Source: Glandiceps talaboti (Eukaryota; Hemichordata; Enteropneusta; Spengelidae). Taken from it: DNA of 64,000 nt. The stretch lies in the NCBI RefSeq assembly GCF_964340395.1, contig NC_135560.1, positions 22,723,175-22,787,174 of the forward strand, read 5' to 3'. Of the stretch, positions 47,101 through 59,835 are shown in pieces. A model generated the notes under the pieces. That model was not told where the DNA came from and searched no databases. It saw only the letters and a program-made list of their open reading frames with translations. The position numbers and the translations under genes were made by a program. The first letter of the stretch is position 1, and every line of letters starts with the position of its first letter.

Positions 47101-47931
47101 CTGACAACGGGCGATTCTATCTGATTTGATGTCAGATACACACACACATACACACTGCATTGTGTGTTTCTGAAGTTGTGTTCCGGGGAACTTCAAGTAG
47201 CGCTTGACGAGTTCTTTTGTGTAATGACTCAAGCGTTTTAACCATCGTGTAGGGTCTATGCTTCAACACACTTTTCTATAGTCTTGCATGAGATGCTGGT
47301 GAACACTTCATCACTTTTCTAACCTCTTGGCCTTCGAATTCAATTTCTCGGTCTGTGCAACTTGGATTAGTTCCATGATGTAAAGACAACATGGTGGGTT
47401 TCATTGTCTCCAGTGAATCCCAATACCTCCATGACTTTCCCGTTATGTAATGTGTACTGTAGAAACAATTCAAATAGGCAAAGACTTGTTTTTCTTTCAT
47501 TCACAATTGCGAACTCTCTAGTAACAGTCCAACTACCTTCGTTAGATTGTATGTATGTTCTACGTTTAGAAGTTAAGATATATTCCTGCAATCCAATCCG
47601 GTGCGCCCTCTAGCTAGCCAGATATCTACAGCATCGTGTATTGGTTAAAAACTAAATATCAAATACAGACTATATTATATAACTAATCGAAGTCAGTGAG
47701 ACTGTGAGCGAGTTTATCGCCACTATTGATAGATCATCAACACTTGAACGCTTGGAAGAAAAGTAACTAGTTGCTAAGGGTGGGGTGGGTTGTAGATATA
47801 ACGGAACCGTCATTATTTACGGCCAGATATCTGAGGAATTGCCGTGAAAACCAAAAGAAAGTGAGTCGCTCCACTGTTTCGCTTTAGAAATTTGAGTACC
47901 CCCTCCCCTAAAACAATTAAACCGTGACACA
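44135..47931. other. Downstream of the Tctex-type gene; no further gene recognised
   Basis: The first 0.8-1.5 kb is probably 3' UTR, with AATAAA at 44974-44979 and 45591-45596. The frames in 44456-44736, 45014-45259 and 47276-47613 have no recognisable domain and no mutual support. The rest is AT-rich spacer. Confidence 0.45.
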
Positions 47932-47962
<31 letters not shown>

Positions 47963-48110
47963 GCGCGCAATATATATATATATATATATATATATTAGAG
48001 TGCTTTTTTAACGTTTGTCTTGTGTACTATGTAAATGTTGTGTTTTTATAGTATATGGGAGTGTATTCTGCAATAAAGTTATAATAATAATTATAATTAT
48101 AATAATAATG

Positions 48111-48199
<89 letters not shown>
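47932..48199. repeat. (CA)n(CG)n(TA)n and (TA)n(TG)n alternating tracts
   Basis: At 47932-47996 a run of CA, then about ten CG, then about twelve TA dinucleotides follow one another with one AA break. At 48114-48199 (TA)n passes into (TG)n of about 30 units. Both are pure alternating purine-pyrimidine, the sequence class most prone to Z-DNA and cruciform formation. They are 120 bp apart. Confidence 0.96.
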
Positions 48200-48203
<4 letters not shown>

Positions 48204-49355
48204 TACATATGTCTTATACTGCAGTATGTATCTTCTCAGCTTTTAAGTATCACCTCCTACCCTGTAGGTTTGTAATTTTTGAGTGACCCCTCAGATTCCT
48301 CCGACCCCCCGGTCACAAATAATTACGCCTCCCTTATGTGCTATCCAGGTGGGTCTTAATGAAAGTATTACCTGCACCAAATGAACAGCTCTTCAGTGGT
48401 GACGTCACAGTTAAGTCATGATGTATGACTAACTTCAAGTGTCTATAAATCTTAGATTCTTAGAATACGAGCGTTTTTTGTCTACATTGAAATGTTCATC
48501 CGATTAGATGTCGACGCCCAATGTTCTTGACTATTCGCTATTGTTAAACAACAAAACGAAGACGAACAACAAACGGGATTTGTGTTTTGATTGATTGATT
48601 GAGTAACTTGCTTGACGATGCAAGTGTATAGACTTGCTTAGTAAACCGAATACAACAATACATAACATTCACTCATAGCTCACACCACTGTATGTTTCTA
48701 TAGCGATTTGGTCGCAAAGCGTTTTAGCAAGCAAGGTTGCACACTTAAAATTTTACATGACACAGATTATAACATTATTTAGTTTTAACCTTTATTTCTC
48801 ACAAATTTTAACATCACGAACCTTCAATTAATAAATTTATTTGGGTTATTATTAAACTTCAATTTATGAGATTATCACTTAATATTTAGTAAAGTCAGAT
48901 TATCCAATCTTAGACCGCGAATGTTTAAAAAAGTGTTACGCTGGTCTGGTTACCTAGGAAACTGCATAATTATCAAGGAGGTTAAGAAGGTACATTGACG
49001 TTACCTTGGGCTATCCGTACTGCAACCAAGACAGATAGTGTATGAGATATGTAGTATAGAGTGGATTTAGGAACTTTTTGTCGGACCATGTTGATTATAT
49101 TAAATCATGAATATGAGGCTGGCCTGTTAAACTGATGTATCTTTAAATATATTAATAATAACACCGTTTGGTTTTTTATCTTATTTGTTCCTACATAACG
49201 TCTACGATATATTTAACTGCCCGTGACGGTAAATTTTGAGGTAGTGACAGAATCCATCATGATCTTTTATTTAGGTACTAGGTGTAAGTACTCGCCATTA
49301 TTTGCTATATGAGTCTATATTTTTATCCTCCAATTACCGAAAGATCTCCATATCT
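48200..49355. other. Spacer with no recognised gene
   Basis: No exon, RNA gene or clear element recognised in this AT-rich stretch. Confidence 0.5.
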
Positions 49356-49754
49356 AAGAATGACATGCAAGGCATTTGCTGTGGTGGCATCGTGAGTGTT
49401 CGACTCCGCGTAGTAATACTGCAACAATATATATTCCACCAATAAACTTGAACTCAATCACCGAATGGACTGGTCTTATGTCACCGTTGGCTGCGCTGTC
49501 GCTTAAAATCAACACAAATGTGGAGCGCAGTCTAGCTCTGAACCTGCTGGACGAATTTGTCCTGTTATTTCCATTTTCACTGACGTGTCTTTGCGCTCTG
49601 ATGTATATATTTTTTTTATCTTTAATGTCTTTCCACATATTCATTCAACTTGAAATGTTCGATTTGTAACGAGATTTAATATCCCAAGAAAGGCCTATTA
49701 CTATAGGAAGTCGAACTGTAACACCACACAGTAAATGCCCTGCATGTCATTCTT
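49356..49754. mobile_element. 399-bp inverted-repeat element
   Basis: The ends AAGAATGACATGCAAGGCAT.. (49356) and, on the opposite strand, AAGAATGACATGCAGGGCAT.. (49754) agree for about 30 bases and, with gaps, for about 60 (TTCGACT and AGTAATA recur further in). The inside has no recognised protein; the roughly 95-codon frames on both strands are not family matches. The target duplication is unclear. It is a MITE-like element with long inverted repeats. Confidence 0.82.
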
Positions 49755-49895
49755 TAATTTTGTTTAGTTTTCACCTTTTTCAGCCATTGTAATTTTTTTT
49801 CGTGCACTACTTTTTGATTTATTCATTTTTTGTCTGTGAAGCGCATATGAGCACTGTTGTGGATATATGGCGCTATATAAATGTTATGGTTATAA
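49755..49895 (+). mobile_element. Retroposon-like 3' tail
   Basis: TTTTTGTCTGTGAAGCGCAT, then ATATGGCGCTATATAAATGT and TATGGTTATAA. GCGC..CTATATAAAT tails are shared by many invertebrate LINE and SINE 3' ends. It directly abuts the inverted-repeat element. Confidence 0.55.
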
Positions 49896-50819
49896 GACAA
49901 AAGTTGGAACAGCTTAGTGGTGTCCGTTTCCTAGTAAGGAAGACTAAGGAATGAAATTGTCGATTTTATCACCTTCATGAATATAAAAGGTACAATGACC
50001 CAATATATCAAAGAAATACAGAAACAGATTTTAAATGTAATCTCATGTAATCTTTTTAGTACTATGACTGTAAAGTGGCGATGTGTGTAGTGAAAGTGTG
50101 TTAACCTGGACATTGACTTGGGATTAACCCAAAGACAAAACATTTGTACGTTGTATGTAAATCAGAGAGGGTTTCCTTTACATGTAAATTAGTTGGTAGT
50201 GAATTATCATGTCATAGTACTACCAGGTGGCTGGGATGTTTCCGTTAAATGCAAATTAGGTAGCTAGACAATTAACATGTTCGATTGACACATTGATGGA
50301 TTTTGAGGTAAACATGCCCAACCAAACCGGTAACGCGTGTCAAAACCCCCAGTTTGCAAACTGTGTCGTGATAAATGGAGTAATACTGGTAGGCAGGACA
50401 TGGGCATGTCCTCGTGATAATATTTGAAGCCACAGTGCAATGTAACAGATAGTTTTGTGGATTGAAGGAATCTCTACACAGAGTGGGTACATGGTAAACA
50501 GCCGTTGCCGACGTCAGCATGGTTTGGTGTCTATAGTACCCACATCTTCAAAAAGTTTTTGTTGTAGACTTAAAGCTTAGTAGTGGTTTTGAGCTAGTAG
50601 AGTGAATTGTGTGCACTCTTGGACAATATCAACTTTGACTTTGACTTTGAACTTTGACTGAAAATACTTGGACTTGGTACTATTGCCAATTGGACATTTT
50701 TCTGGTTGATCGCCGTCAGTGAAAAGTTCAGCAATCGCAAGTTAAACAAGTTTAATTTATATTGAGTTGAATACTTCGAGTTAGATTGTAATATGTCGAT
50801 GTTATAGATTGTCAATGCA

Positions 50820-50901
<82 letters not shown>

Positions 50902-52139
50902 TGTGTGTGAAATTGTCAAATGGTTTTGTCTGACATTTATTCCTTCGAATATTATTTGGGGTACAACGTTACTCACTAGTCATATATATTGAGATCTTCG
51001 GAGTCGTTGCTGAAATTTAAAGCACAGTTATTACATGTATTCAACAATATGTTCGATATTTGTACTCTGTACAACGCCATGAGTTTGAACTACAGTATTC
51101 TAAATTGAGGGTGGGCAAGGGTGTCCCCAATACGATTTACAGAAAAAAATAAGTGTTGAATTACAAATTACGAAGATAAAATTTCATTTTTTACCTTTAC
51201 GATGAAAAAACACAATTTTACGAATTACGGAGAAAATAAACTGGTGTTTACGTTTTACAATTATAACTGGAAAGTTGTTGAAAGGGCATTCTAATGCATC
51301 TACCACTCCTTGTAAAAGTCAAGAAAATATATTAATGGTGAGATGAGTAGTCATTGTCCCCCTCCAGCCATTGAAACCTTTTTTAAATTTTGGGAATGAA
51401 AGTATGCGCTGTGGTGCTATATTGACATATCATCTGATTAATAATATGCACTTCTGATCTCAACATAGAAACATGGATTTATCAATGAACATATAGAGAA
51501 ATATGTGAATGAACAACATATATAGAATAGTACATAATGTATAATTTTGTATGTCATACCACTAAGTGTCGAAACAGTGATCAATATACGTATATATTCG
51601 GAACAGGGAACCCGTAGGGTCGGTTTTGAACGGTAATGCACAGCTCGGTGTTAAACAAAATCATACCAATCTGTACAGCATAAATACACGTACAATTACA
51701 GATCTACCATGTGACAATGGCCGACAATTTTAAAATGATGATCTTTCTTGTACTTTTGATATCAATACCTCTAAATTCCCCAGTTCAAGAGGAATATTCA
51801 TTCTTTCCTTTCCATCGACAACTTTGACCTTCACTTGGCTTGGATAGCCCCCTGCCCCCCAAAAGACACATTGTATTCTGATATTATTTTTGCGAAGACC
51901 TAGGTATACGAACATGGATCGCATTTAGTGTTGTCTTGTATTGAATACTTCTAACATCGTTCAATTATGGTACAGTTGTATACGTGTACGATTACAGTCA
52001 ATATAAACAGCAGATTACGCAGTACGCCAACCACTGAATTACGATTTTACGGACTTTATTGCAACGTTTAACAAATATCGAAAACTAAAATGGCCCGATA
52101 ACAAAGTACGAAAATCCCCCTTGCCCACCCTTGAAATTG
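49896..52139. other. Spacer; (TG)n tract
   Basis: A (TG)n run of about 80 bp at 50822-50906 stands out. The phrase ACTACAGTATTCTAAATT near 51090 recurs at 52430. No gene recognised. Confidence 0.5.
50822..50906. repeat. (TG)n microsatellite
   Basis: About 40 TG units with one TTTG interruption near the right end. Confidence 0.97.
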
Positions 52140-52345
52140 TCAGGTCAAAGAGTCAAGCAAAGTCAAGTAATGCCAAGTAAAGGTAGGGCAAGCTCAAGCA
52201 AAGTCAAGTAAAGGAGGGTTAAGGTCAAGTTAAGGTAAGTAAGGTCAAGTAAAGGAGGGTTAAGGTCAAGTTAAGGTAAGTAAGGTCAAGTAAAGGTAAG
52301 TTAAGCCAAGTCAAGAGACAAGTTGAATCGAGTAGAATCAAGAGT
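52140..52345. repeat. Degenerate AGGTCAAGTTAAGGTAAGT repeat
   Basis: AAGTCAAG and AAGGTCAAGT phrases recur every 10-20 bases; AAGGAGGGTTAAGGTCAAGT and AAGGTAAGTAAGGTCAAGTA each occur twice. It is an irregular short-period repeat, almost free of C except in TCAAG. Confidence 0.8.
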
Positions 52346-52924
52346 TAAGTCATGAGTCAAATGAGTTAATTCAGCTTATATTGATTATTACTAGCTATTT
52401 TGTACTTATTTCCAACTACATGAGTGTGAACTACAGTATTCTAAATTATCATATCAAGTCAAATCAAGTGATTAGAAAGACGACTGTAAAAAATCCAATC
52501 CGCGTGGATTCTAGGCAAGCGATCACGTTCTCTAAAATGTTGTTTCTCCAAAAACTAATAATCTAAATTTTGAGGTTGAGAGTTTTAGTCTGCATGTTAA
52601 ACAGTAGTTGCATACAATATTAAGTATTTTCTGACCAAGAAATCGAATAGCGTACCCATGTAACATCGGACACCACCGTCATGTGACTGTTCTCGTTCAA
52701 AGAAGAGGTCGTTTATTTTGCATAAAAATGATTAGGAAAAGAGTTGTTGACCGACCCGCGGGTCGCACAATAGTTACACTCTGATTTGTCAATGGCATTC
52801 GTATGAACCAATAGAAAACTCCGTATTTAAAGGTTGAGATCAGATGAAGTAAACCGCATCAGACCACACAGGTCATACAAAGAGACATGGGTCCGAATTC
52901 GCGACTAGTGTCAAGTTGAGGTTA

Positions 52925-53118
52925 ATAAATTCACCATTTTCATTCACGCAAACTTATGTAATTCATGATTCACGCGTTTGATTTATAAACATTCACCATT
53001 CATGTTCGAAAATAACGATCATTCACCAACAACGTAATATTCACCATTCACGCATTTAAAAAGGATTCGTTCACCATTCACGCGTTAAACTATTGACGAT
53101 TCACTATTCACGCGTAAG
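52925..53118. repeat. Degenerate ATTCACCATTCACGCG repeat
   Basis: ATTCACCATT or ATTCAC.ATTCACGC phrases recur at least six times with unequal spacing, including four CACGCG/CACGCA ends, three of them ACGCGT. It looks like an eroded minisatellite. Confidence 0.75.
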
Positions 53119-54991
53119 GTATATACTCCCATGTGACTAAGCTCTTTGAAATATAGTACTAGTACATGTACAAAGCCTGCTGTCAAGTAATGATGGATAA
53201 AGTTATTGATGATAGAAAGATAATCATGTTTACAACCAAGGTTGTAAAACAGATTCAATGCACGTAATGTTGTAAGCATGTGTATAATGGCAAGGTTAAG
53301 TATACATTTGTTGTTGACTCTGGGTATACATTTTTATTCCAGTGTGTCAGAAACGAGAAAAGTATTTATCATATTAAATCAAATGTACAAAGAATAATTT
53401 GCTATCGAAAAGGAAGAAATACTCATTGATAAATCTAGATGCAAACAGAATCTTTGACCAAGATTTCTCCCTGTCGGCAATGAGGGCGCTATCACTTTCA
53501 AATGACCATATTGTGGACCGCCATCCATCGTGTTTTGCAATAAATGTAAAGTTAGTTATCTTTTCTGATGCTGTCTGAACGTTTGATGATAATACTTTTT
53601 CTAAATAACTAAATATAGGAACCTAGCCAAATTGAATGATAGATGTTGCTATAGTTTCCGGATTCCAACAAATAAATAAAGCAAGACATGAATTGATACT
53701 AGTATCATGACAATAGTTTTAAAAAAGTTCGGCTTATACCCAGTATAAGGTCTACTCACAGTCCCTCAATCACGTGGTCTACTCAATCGCGGTGTGAAAT
53801 GATCCCAAACTATCAACACTCATCGTGATTTACTTATTATAATACTTTAATAATTGCATAAGCAACAATAAATGCTTGTTGGAATCTGAAACGTTCCGTG
53901 TTCTGATGCCAACTTATAATTAGTGTGTAAAATACGACGTGTCGTGCCACACCGAGTAGCCTTTTTAGAAGACTGATTTATAGAGTAGAACGAAACAACG
54001 TATCTTACAGTCTAAGGCCAGCTTTTTATTGTCTGATAAGCTGATATATAGGGGAACGACACGTGTCTCAATCAGTGCATGTAAATCAAAAACCATGGCG
54101 ACCCCAAGAGGCAATAATACATGGATATTCCACAACACAAATTGGATACAACCATTGATATTCACCTTATTCTAACGTTGATATACATTTATCTGTATAT
54201 ATTATAATATTGTGTTGCCAGTCTGGTGGACGGATTTCAGGAATACAAATTTTCGTTGTTGATCCTCTTTCGTGCATCCTTACTTTCGTGTGACTGGCAC
54301 CTACAGCATACAAGCGGTGACGATGGTGTTGACATCAGGTTTGACCTTTTCCATGCCGCGGTACGCACATCGTCTGACAACACTTGGTCGGAAACCCGAT
54401 CCTACCGTCGGGCCTGTCGAGAAAACAACTCAAAGTCACGAAAAACAAACAAACAAGCAAACAAATACAAATACTTCAATGTGCAGACAACAAGTAGATG
54501 GGTCAGGATACTTGATGGCAAGAGTCGTTCATATTGGTACAGTGGAGATGTTATCAGGTTTGAATGCTCTGCGGTGTACACATTGTAATTTGGAACGAAA
54601 TCAATACGGTATGATCGATATTTGATTTTAGGTTTTCTGTGAGGGCCTTAGCAACAGTCTGTTTTTAGAATTCATACCGTTGACTCCTCATTTCAGACAG
54701 AATTCAAAGAGTCCCTCACTGTTTTCACAGAGGACCAAGAGAGTATAACAATACAGTGATATAAAGCTTTGTACCATAAAATAGTCTTAACTAGCTAGTG
54801 ATTGGCAGGAGATTAACTTTACCAGTAGCCAATAAGGAGCTGGCCTATGTACTTCACTTTCGGTTATTATAGTCTAGAGGTAAAAACGTGGTAAAAAAAC
54901 GCACTGTTTGCGTTTGCCATACAATATTTGTAATACATTCAATACATTTTTTACATTCTATGGTTATACTCCTTCTAGATGGTACAAACAG
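53119..54991. other. Spacer with no recognised gene
   Basis: Two overlapping frames of about 120 codons at 54226-54625 have no recognisable domain and no splice partner that I can see. Otherwise AT-rich spacer. Confidence 0.4.
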
Positions 54992-55060
54992 CTTACAGCC
55001 CTCTTCGGAGAGACAAATGTGGGCTACGTCCTTATTTTTCACTCCGAAGCGGGCTGTAAC
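54992..55060. repeat. Inverted repeat around TTACAGCCC..TTCGGAG
   Basis: CTTACAGCCCTCTTCGGAGA (54992-55011) pairs with ACTCCGAAGCGGGCTGTAAC (55041-55060) at about 17 of 20 positions, with a 29-base loop. It could be a hairpin or a small foldback relic. Confidence 0.75.
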
Positions 55061-55166
55061 CTTTATTTACTGTACACCCAATATTCTACTCCGAACTGAG
55101 TCTTTACAGATTCTGACGTTTACAAGATATATTATCATTAATCCACACGAACCATCAGTTTATTTA

Positions 55167-56084
55167 CCAACGTTAGTTGAATGTAGTTATTACAATATAA
55201 CCAACGTTAGTTGAATGTAGTTAGTACAATATAACCAACGTTAGTTGAATGTAGTTATTACAATATAACCAACGTTAGTTGAATGTAGTTAGTACAATAT
55301 AACCAACGTTAGTTGAATGTAGTTAGTACAATATAACCAACGTTAGTTGAATGTAGTTAGTACAATATAACCAACGTTAGTTGAATGTAGTTACTGTAGT
55401 ACAATATAACCAACGTTAGTTGAATGTAGTTAGTACAATATAACCAACGTTAGTTGAATGTAGTTACTGTAGTACAATATAACCAACGTTAGTTGAATGT
55501 AGTTAGTACAATATAACCAACGTTAGTTGAATGTAGTTAGTACAATATAACCAACGTTAGTTGAATGTAGTTAGTACAATATAACCAACGTTAGTTGAAC
55601 GTAGTTAGTACAATATAACCAACGTTAGTTGAATGTAGTTACTGTAGTACAATATAACCAACGTTAGTTGAATGTAGTTGGTACAATATAACCAACGTTA
55701 GTTGAATGTAGTTAGTACAATATAACCAACGTTATTTGAATGTAGTTAGTACAATATAACCAACGTTAGTTGAATGTAGTTACTGTAGTACAATATAACC
55801 AATGTTAGTTGAATGTAGTTAGTACAATATAACCAACGTTAATTGAATGTATTTAGTACAATATAACCAACGTTATTTGAATGTAGTTAGTACAATATAA
55901 CCAACGTTAGTTGAATGTAGTTACTGTAGTACAATATAACCAATGTTAGTTGAATGTAGTTAGTACAATATAACCAACGTTAATTGAATGTATTTAGTAC
56001 AATATAACCAACATTAGTTGAATGTAGTTAGTACAATATAACCAACGTTAGTTGAATGTAGTTACTGTAGTACAATATAACCAA
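55167..56084. repeat. 34/39-bp minisatellite, about 26 copies
   Basis: The unit TACAATATAACCAACGTTAG then TTGAATGTAGTTAG is 34 bp. A second type has GTTACTGTAGTAC in place of GTTAGTAC and is 39 bp. The long type recurs at intervals, so there may be a higher-order period. The core CAACGTTAGTTG is nearly palindromic. Confidence 0.96.
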
Positions 56085-58264
56085 GGTGTTCCCAGGTGGT
56101 ACATGTAGGTTTGTAATCGTGATGTATTCGTTATATTGTACTTTTATTGCAGACCAACAACAAGGAAGTATCTCATTGAAACACTTGTTTACTTAGTTAT
56201 ACCCTGATTTCATTGAGGACACGTTTTGGTAAGGCTTTATTAGAAAATCGGAACAATTGGCCATGGTGCCTAAGGCTACTGTACTAGTGTTTTAGTTTTG
56301 ACATATGTCAGGCGACTTCTGGTTGTTTCAATGACCCTATCAAATACGATGACAGAAAAAGTTCAGGCGTCTAAGACACACCTTTGATAATTGTGATAAA
56401 TGTACATCGCTGACATGAGAAATAGCATTCAAAAAGTCTTCAAGTTTCAGTTGAAGAATTGAATATAATAACCCCAAGTTCTTCGGTCCAGTGATTTTCA
56501 CTTTCGCGACCTATGTGTAATAGCTGACGTGCAACGTCTGACTTGCATTTCGCGTCTGACGTGTATTTCCAGTCGTGGCGTGAATACCACTGAATCAACC
56601 GGTGTGAGTCTTTCGTGAAGTAGAGTTTCTCCGTTCCTGGAGACAAGCAGAAAAAAGCTGATAAAAAACTAACAGTTAACCTGTGTACCACGACAGTCGA
56701 TATTTAGACCACGTGAAAACAAGGAATAGCTGTTTTTATGCTCGATACCTTGTATTTTATGGGCTGTGTTTGGTTTTGGGAACAATCGATCGGACATGCT
56801 TCAGAGTCTATTAACGGCTTACTGACAACTCACATCTTAACCAGCAAACATATCTACTATTCAGCGCCGATAAAAACTTAAGTTGATTTGTCGTAACCTC
56901 ACTGTACAACCACAGTAAAATTTTCGACAGGCTCGCAGCAACTGCATGTATCAGAAGTATTTACATCGGTAAGGTCGATTACGGCAAGATACGGGTTCGA
57001 GTGATTCTGTCAAAATTGGATTGATTGAGGAGACGTATCCACGGAAATTATCTTCAAGTATCTTATGTTGATGATGTCCAGGCAGTGAGCGGCTCTATCG
57101 TTGTCGGGCTACAATTTTCTAACAATCCAACAAATTCAGTCATCGCAACGCTCCTATTACAGTTCGATCAACACGTACAAAGAATATACAGTAGGCGACG
57201 GAGTTGCTACTGTGTCGAGGTTGCTAACGTCTGATAATTAAGGTACAGTCTTGATGACTGGAAAGGTTGTCTAGCAGAGTTGGTCAGTGTTGATCACGAC
57301 AAGTCAATGGGTTGTTTGCTAGCTATTTTTATTGAAATTTGATACTTCTTCATTACGGAACACACCTGCATGGGAACGACGGGCTATTCTGTTAAAACAC
57401 CAGAAGATTGACGCAGTTACCGCTCATTTGATCATTCACTTGTAGTCTCAGATTTGAGACTCAAGTCACCTGAGGAGTTCGCGACTTGTATGGCAGATTA
57501 GTCTCATAATTTTACCAATAGAAGTGGAGTGTCAGATATTAGGTTAACTCCAAATTGGCAAAACTTTTAGCGCCTTATCAGAAGTAAGTACATGTATATA
57601 ATTTACACCATCAACACTAATACGTCTTTAACATACACTTTCCATATTCCGTGAGACATAATAGTTTTTACAAATGTATCCCTTTAAATCAACAATGTGT
57701 AACGTTCATTACATATCATGATTTAAACTACAAATATTACAGTTCGAAGTGTGCAAACAAGTCGATTTCTGTCGAGAGGGTTTTAGAATTACTGATAACC
57801 GATTTTGTTAAAAATTAAGACTCTGATCATTTGTTAGTCATGCCATGCTAATTTATGCACTCATTCATTTCGTGACGTTGATTTCATGAATGACTTCGTG
57901 ACTACTATAGCTCCTGGTCTTGTTTGACAAACATAAATATCGATTTTGTGGTATAACTTTCCAGTAGCTGAATACACGTAGCAGATCAATCGAAGAAATA
58001 AAAAAAATACTGACGGTTTGTAAATATTGTGTTACTTAAAGGTGATTCAAAATGCTCACATTCACTATCGCTAATTTGCTAGACGACATGTTTGTGAAAT
58101 GCATTCTGGTTTTAAAACTTTTCAAAAGCGTCTGCAAACACCTTAAAATGACCCTTTTTCAGTCACTTCCCTTCGGATTTACTTCGAGAGTTTTCGGGTA
58201 TTTCCGGTCCCACCTAGACCATGTCTGATGCAACCAATACTCTAAATCCAGTCTTTATTCAAAT
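56085..58264. other. Spacer with no recognised gene
   Basis: The frames at 56440-56691 (minus) and 57025-57234 (plus) have no recognisable motif. No RNA gene seen. Confidence 0.5.
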
Positions 58265-58293
58265 GACGTTTCGGGCTGTGCCCTTCTTCAGAC
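58265..58293 (-). ncRNA. Degenerate hammerhead-ribozyme-like motif
   Basis: On the minus strand the segment reads CTGAAGA, then stem GGGC-ACA-GCCC, then GAAACGTC. The hammerhead core is CUGAUGA, stem II, GAAA, and a GUC-type cleavage triplet. One core base differs here (CTGAAGA instead of CTGATGA). The short GGGC/GCCC stem II and the GAAACGTC end look like the minimal hammerheads known from Penelope-like elements and animal retrozymes. Stem I is weak: only about three pairs form next to the core. It is probably a dead ribozyme relic in retroelement-derived DNA. Confidence 0.5.
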
Positions 58294-58549
58294 TATAACA
58301 GCATGTAAGAATAAACGTATAGATCAGTGAAGAAAATGTTGAAGAAAACGTATCAAATAAAATGAAATACTTGGTGTGAGAACTTAGAGAACTCATCAAT
58401 CCAAAAATAATCAAACTAAAAGTATTTTTCTAGGTTATAGTACAAGGTATAGTTTCATTCACATCGTTGATCAATGGGCCCGATAGCTCTGATTGTCCTC
58501 ATCTTCACAGTGCGGCAAAAAATTGGATTTTTACTGGTTCTTTTTAAAT

Positions 58550-58705
58550 CACAGACACAGACACAGACACACACATACATACATACATACATACATACAT
58601 ACATACATACATACATACATACATACATACATACATACATACATACATACACAGACAGACAGACAGACAGACACAGACATACACAGACAAACATACGCAC
58701 ACAAA
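58550..58705. repeat. (CATA)n and (CAGA)n microsatellite
   Basis: About 20 CATA units followed by CAGA units, flanked by CACA-rich sequence. It gives poly Thr-Tyr-Ile-His type frames that are by-products. Confidence 0.97.
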
Positions 58706-59198
58706 CGCACACACAAAGTGTATTGCCACTGACGATAGTACGTGCTGTGTCAGAAACAAATTTCGCTAAGAATATTGGGACATACTGTGGCCTTCCAAAC
58801 GTTGTGTTCACAGTTTCACTGTCAGTTTACCACGATGAAATATAGAATTATCAGTTGTTTGATCTGAAACGCTCCTTAGTATCACTAAATGCCTTAAATC
58901 TACTGTGAGGTTGCATGGGTTAAACTTTAGTACTAACCTTTTCCTAACCTTTACTACTAAGGTAAATCGGTGTCAAGCTTCCATCGCTACTCAAGCTGTT
59001 TAAACGCATCAGTACGCGGTAGAACAATCTTACGAAAGTGTAATATCACGTACATGTCTGGGTACAGTAGATTAGACTTCGTCACTCAGCAACGATAACA
59101 TAGTTTGTCACAACGCACACACACATAATAAGTACAATAACATTATTTGTGGCTATATACATATTGTTTTAGGAAAAAGAATAACTAAGAATTAGCTA
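58706..59198. other. Spacer with no recognised gene
   Basis: Plain AT-rich sequence; nothing recognised. Confidence 0.5.
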
Positions 59199-59392
59199 GC
59201 CTGTTCTCTGCGTTGTAGAGATACATTATTAGCTGGTCATACCTCCTAGCCCTATAGCCTGTTCACTGCACTGTTGAGATACATCATTAGCTGGCTATAC
59301 CTCCTAGCCCTATAGCCTGTTTACTGCACTGTTGAGATACAACATTAGTTGGTCATACCTCCTAGCCCTATAGCATGTTAGTACTTCGCTGT
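59199..59392. repeat. 58-bp tandem repeat, about 3.3 copies
   Basis: AGCTGGTCATACCTCCTAGC then CCTATAGCCTGTTCACTGCA, CTGTTGAGATACATCATT. AGCTGG/AGTTGG starts at 59231, 59289 and 59347. A partial diverged unit precedes. Confidence 0.93.
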
Positions 59393-59737
59393 TGTAGTAA
59401 ATTGCGTGCGCATGCTCAGATAAAACCATAGGATTCGGGAGTATGTTCTGCATCCTGTGTTTTGTTTGACGTCAGTTGAAGACCGAGGCTGTTGGGGGTT
59501 GGTGTGATTTGATTTGATTTGGTGTATGTAGCGCAAGTTTAAAATAGCGACTATGATAACTATTAGACATGTTTAAGAACATTGGTCAATGGTAAACCTA
59601 TATGCTTATTGCAGGTTTCAGGGGTTTATAAATGTCACGGAGAACTGAGGTATATCCAGAATATCTACCTATCGAGCTATCCTTAAAATAGTAGTAAGAG
59701 CTCGAGATTCTAGGACAAGTAGGTCAGGCCACAAGTA
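59393..59737. other. Spacer with no recognised gene
   Basis: Contains GATTTGATTTG and little else of note. Confidence 0.5.
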
Positions 59738-59801
59738 GGTCACCACCACTACCACCACCACCACCACCACCACCACCACCACCATCACTACCTCCGCTCC
59801 C

Positions 59802-59835
<34 letters not shown>

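Noticed and set aside
48949-48962. Perfect RFX X-box-like site GTTACCTAGGAAAC
   Set aside because: An isolated degenerate motif 5 kb from the only cilium-related gene; expected by chance in 64 kb.
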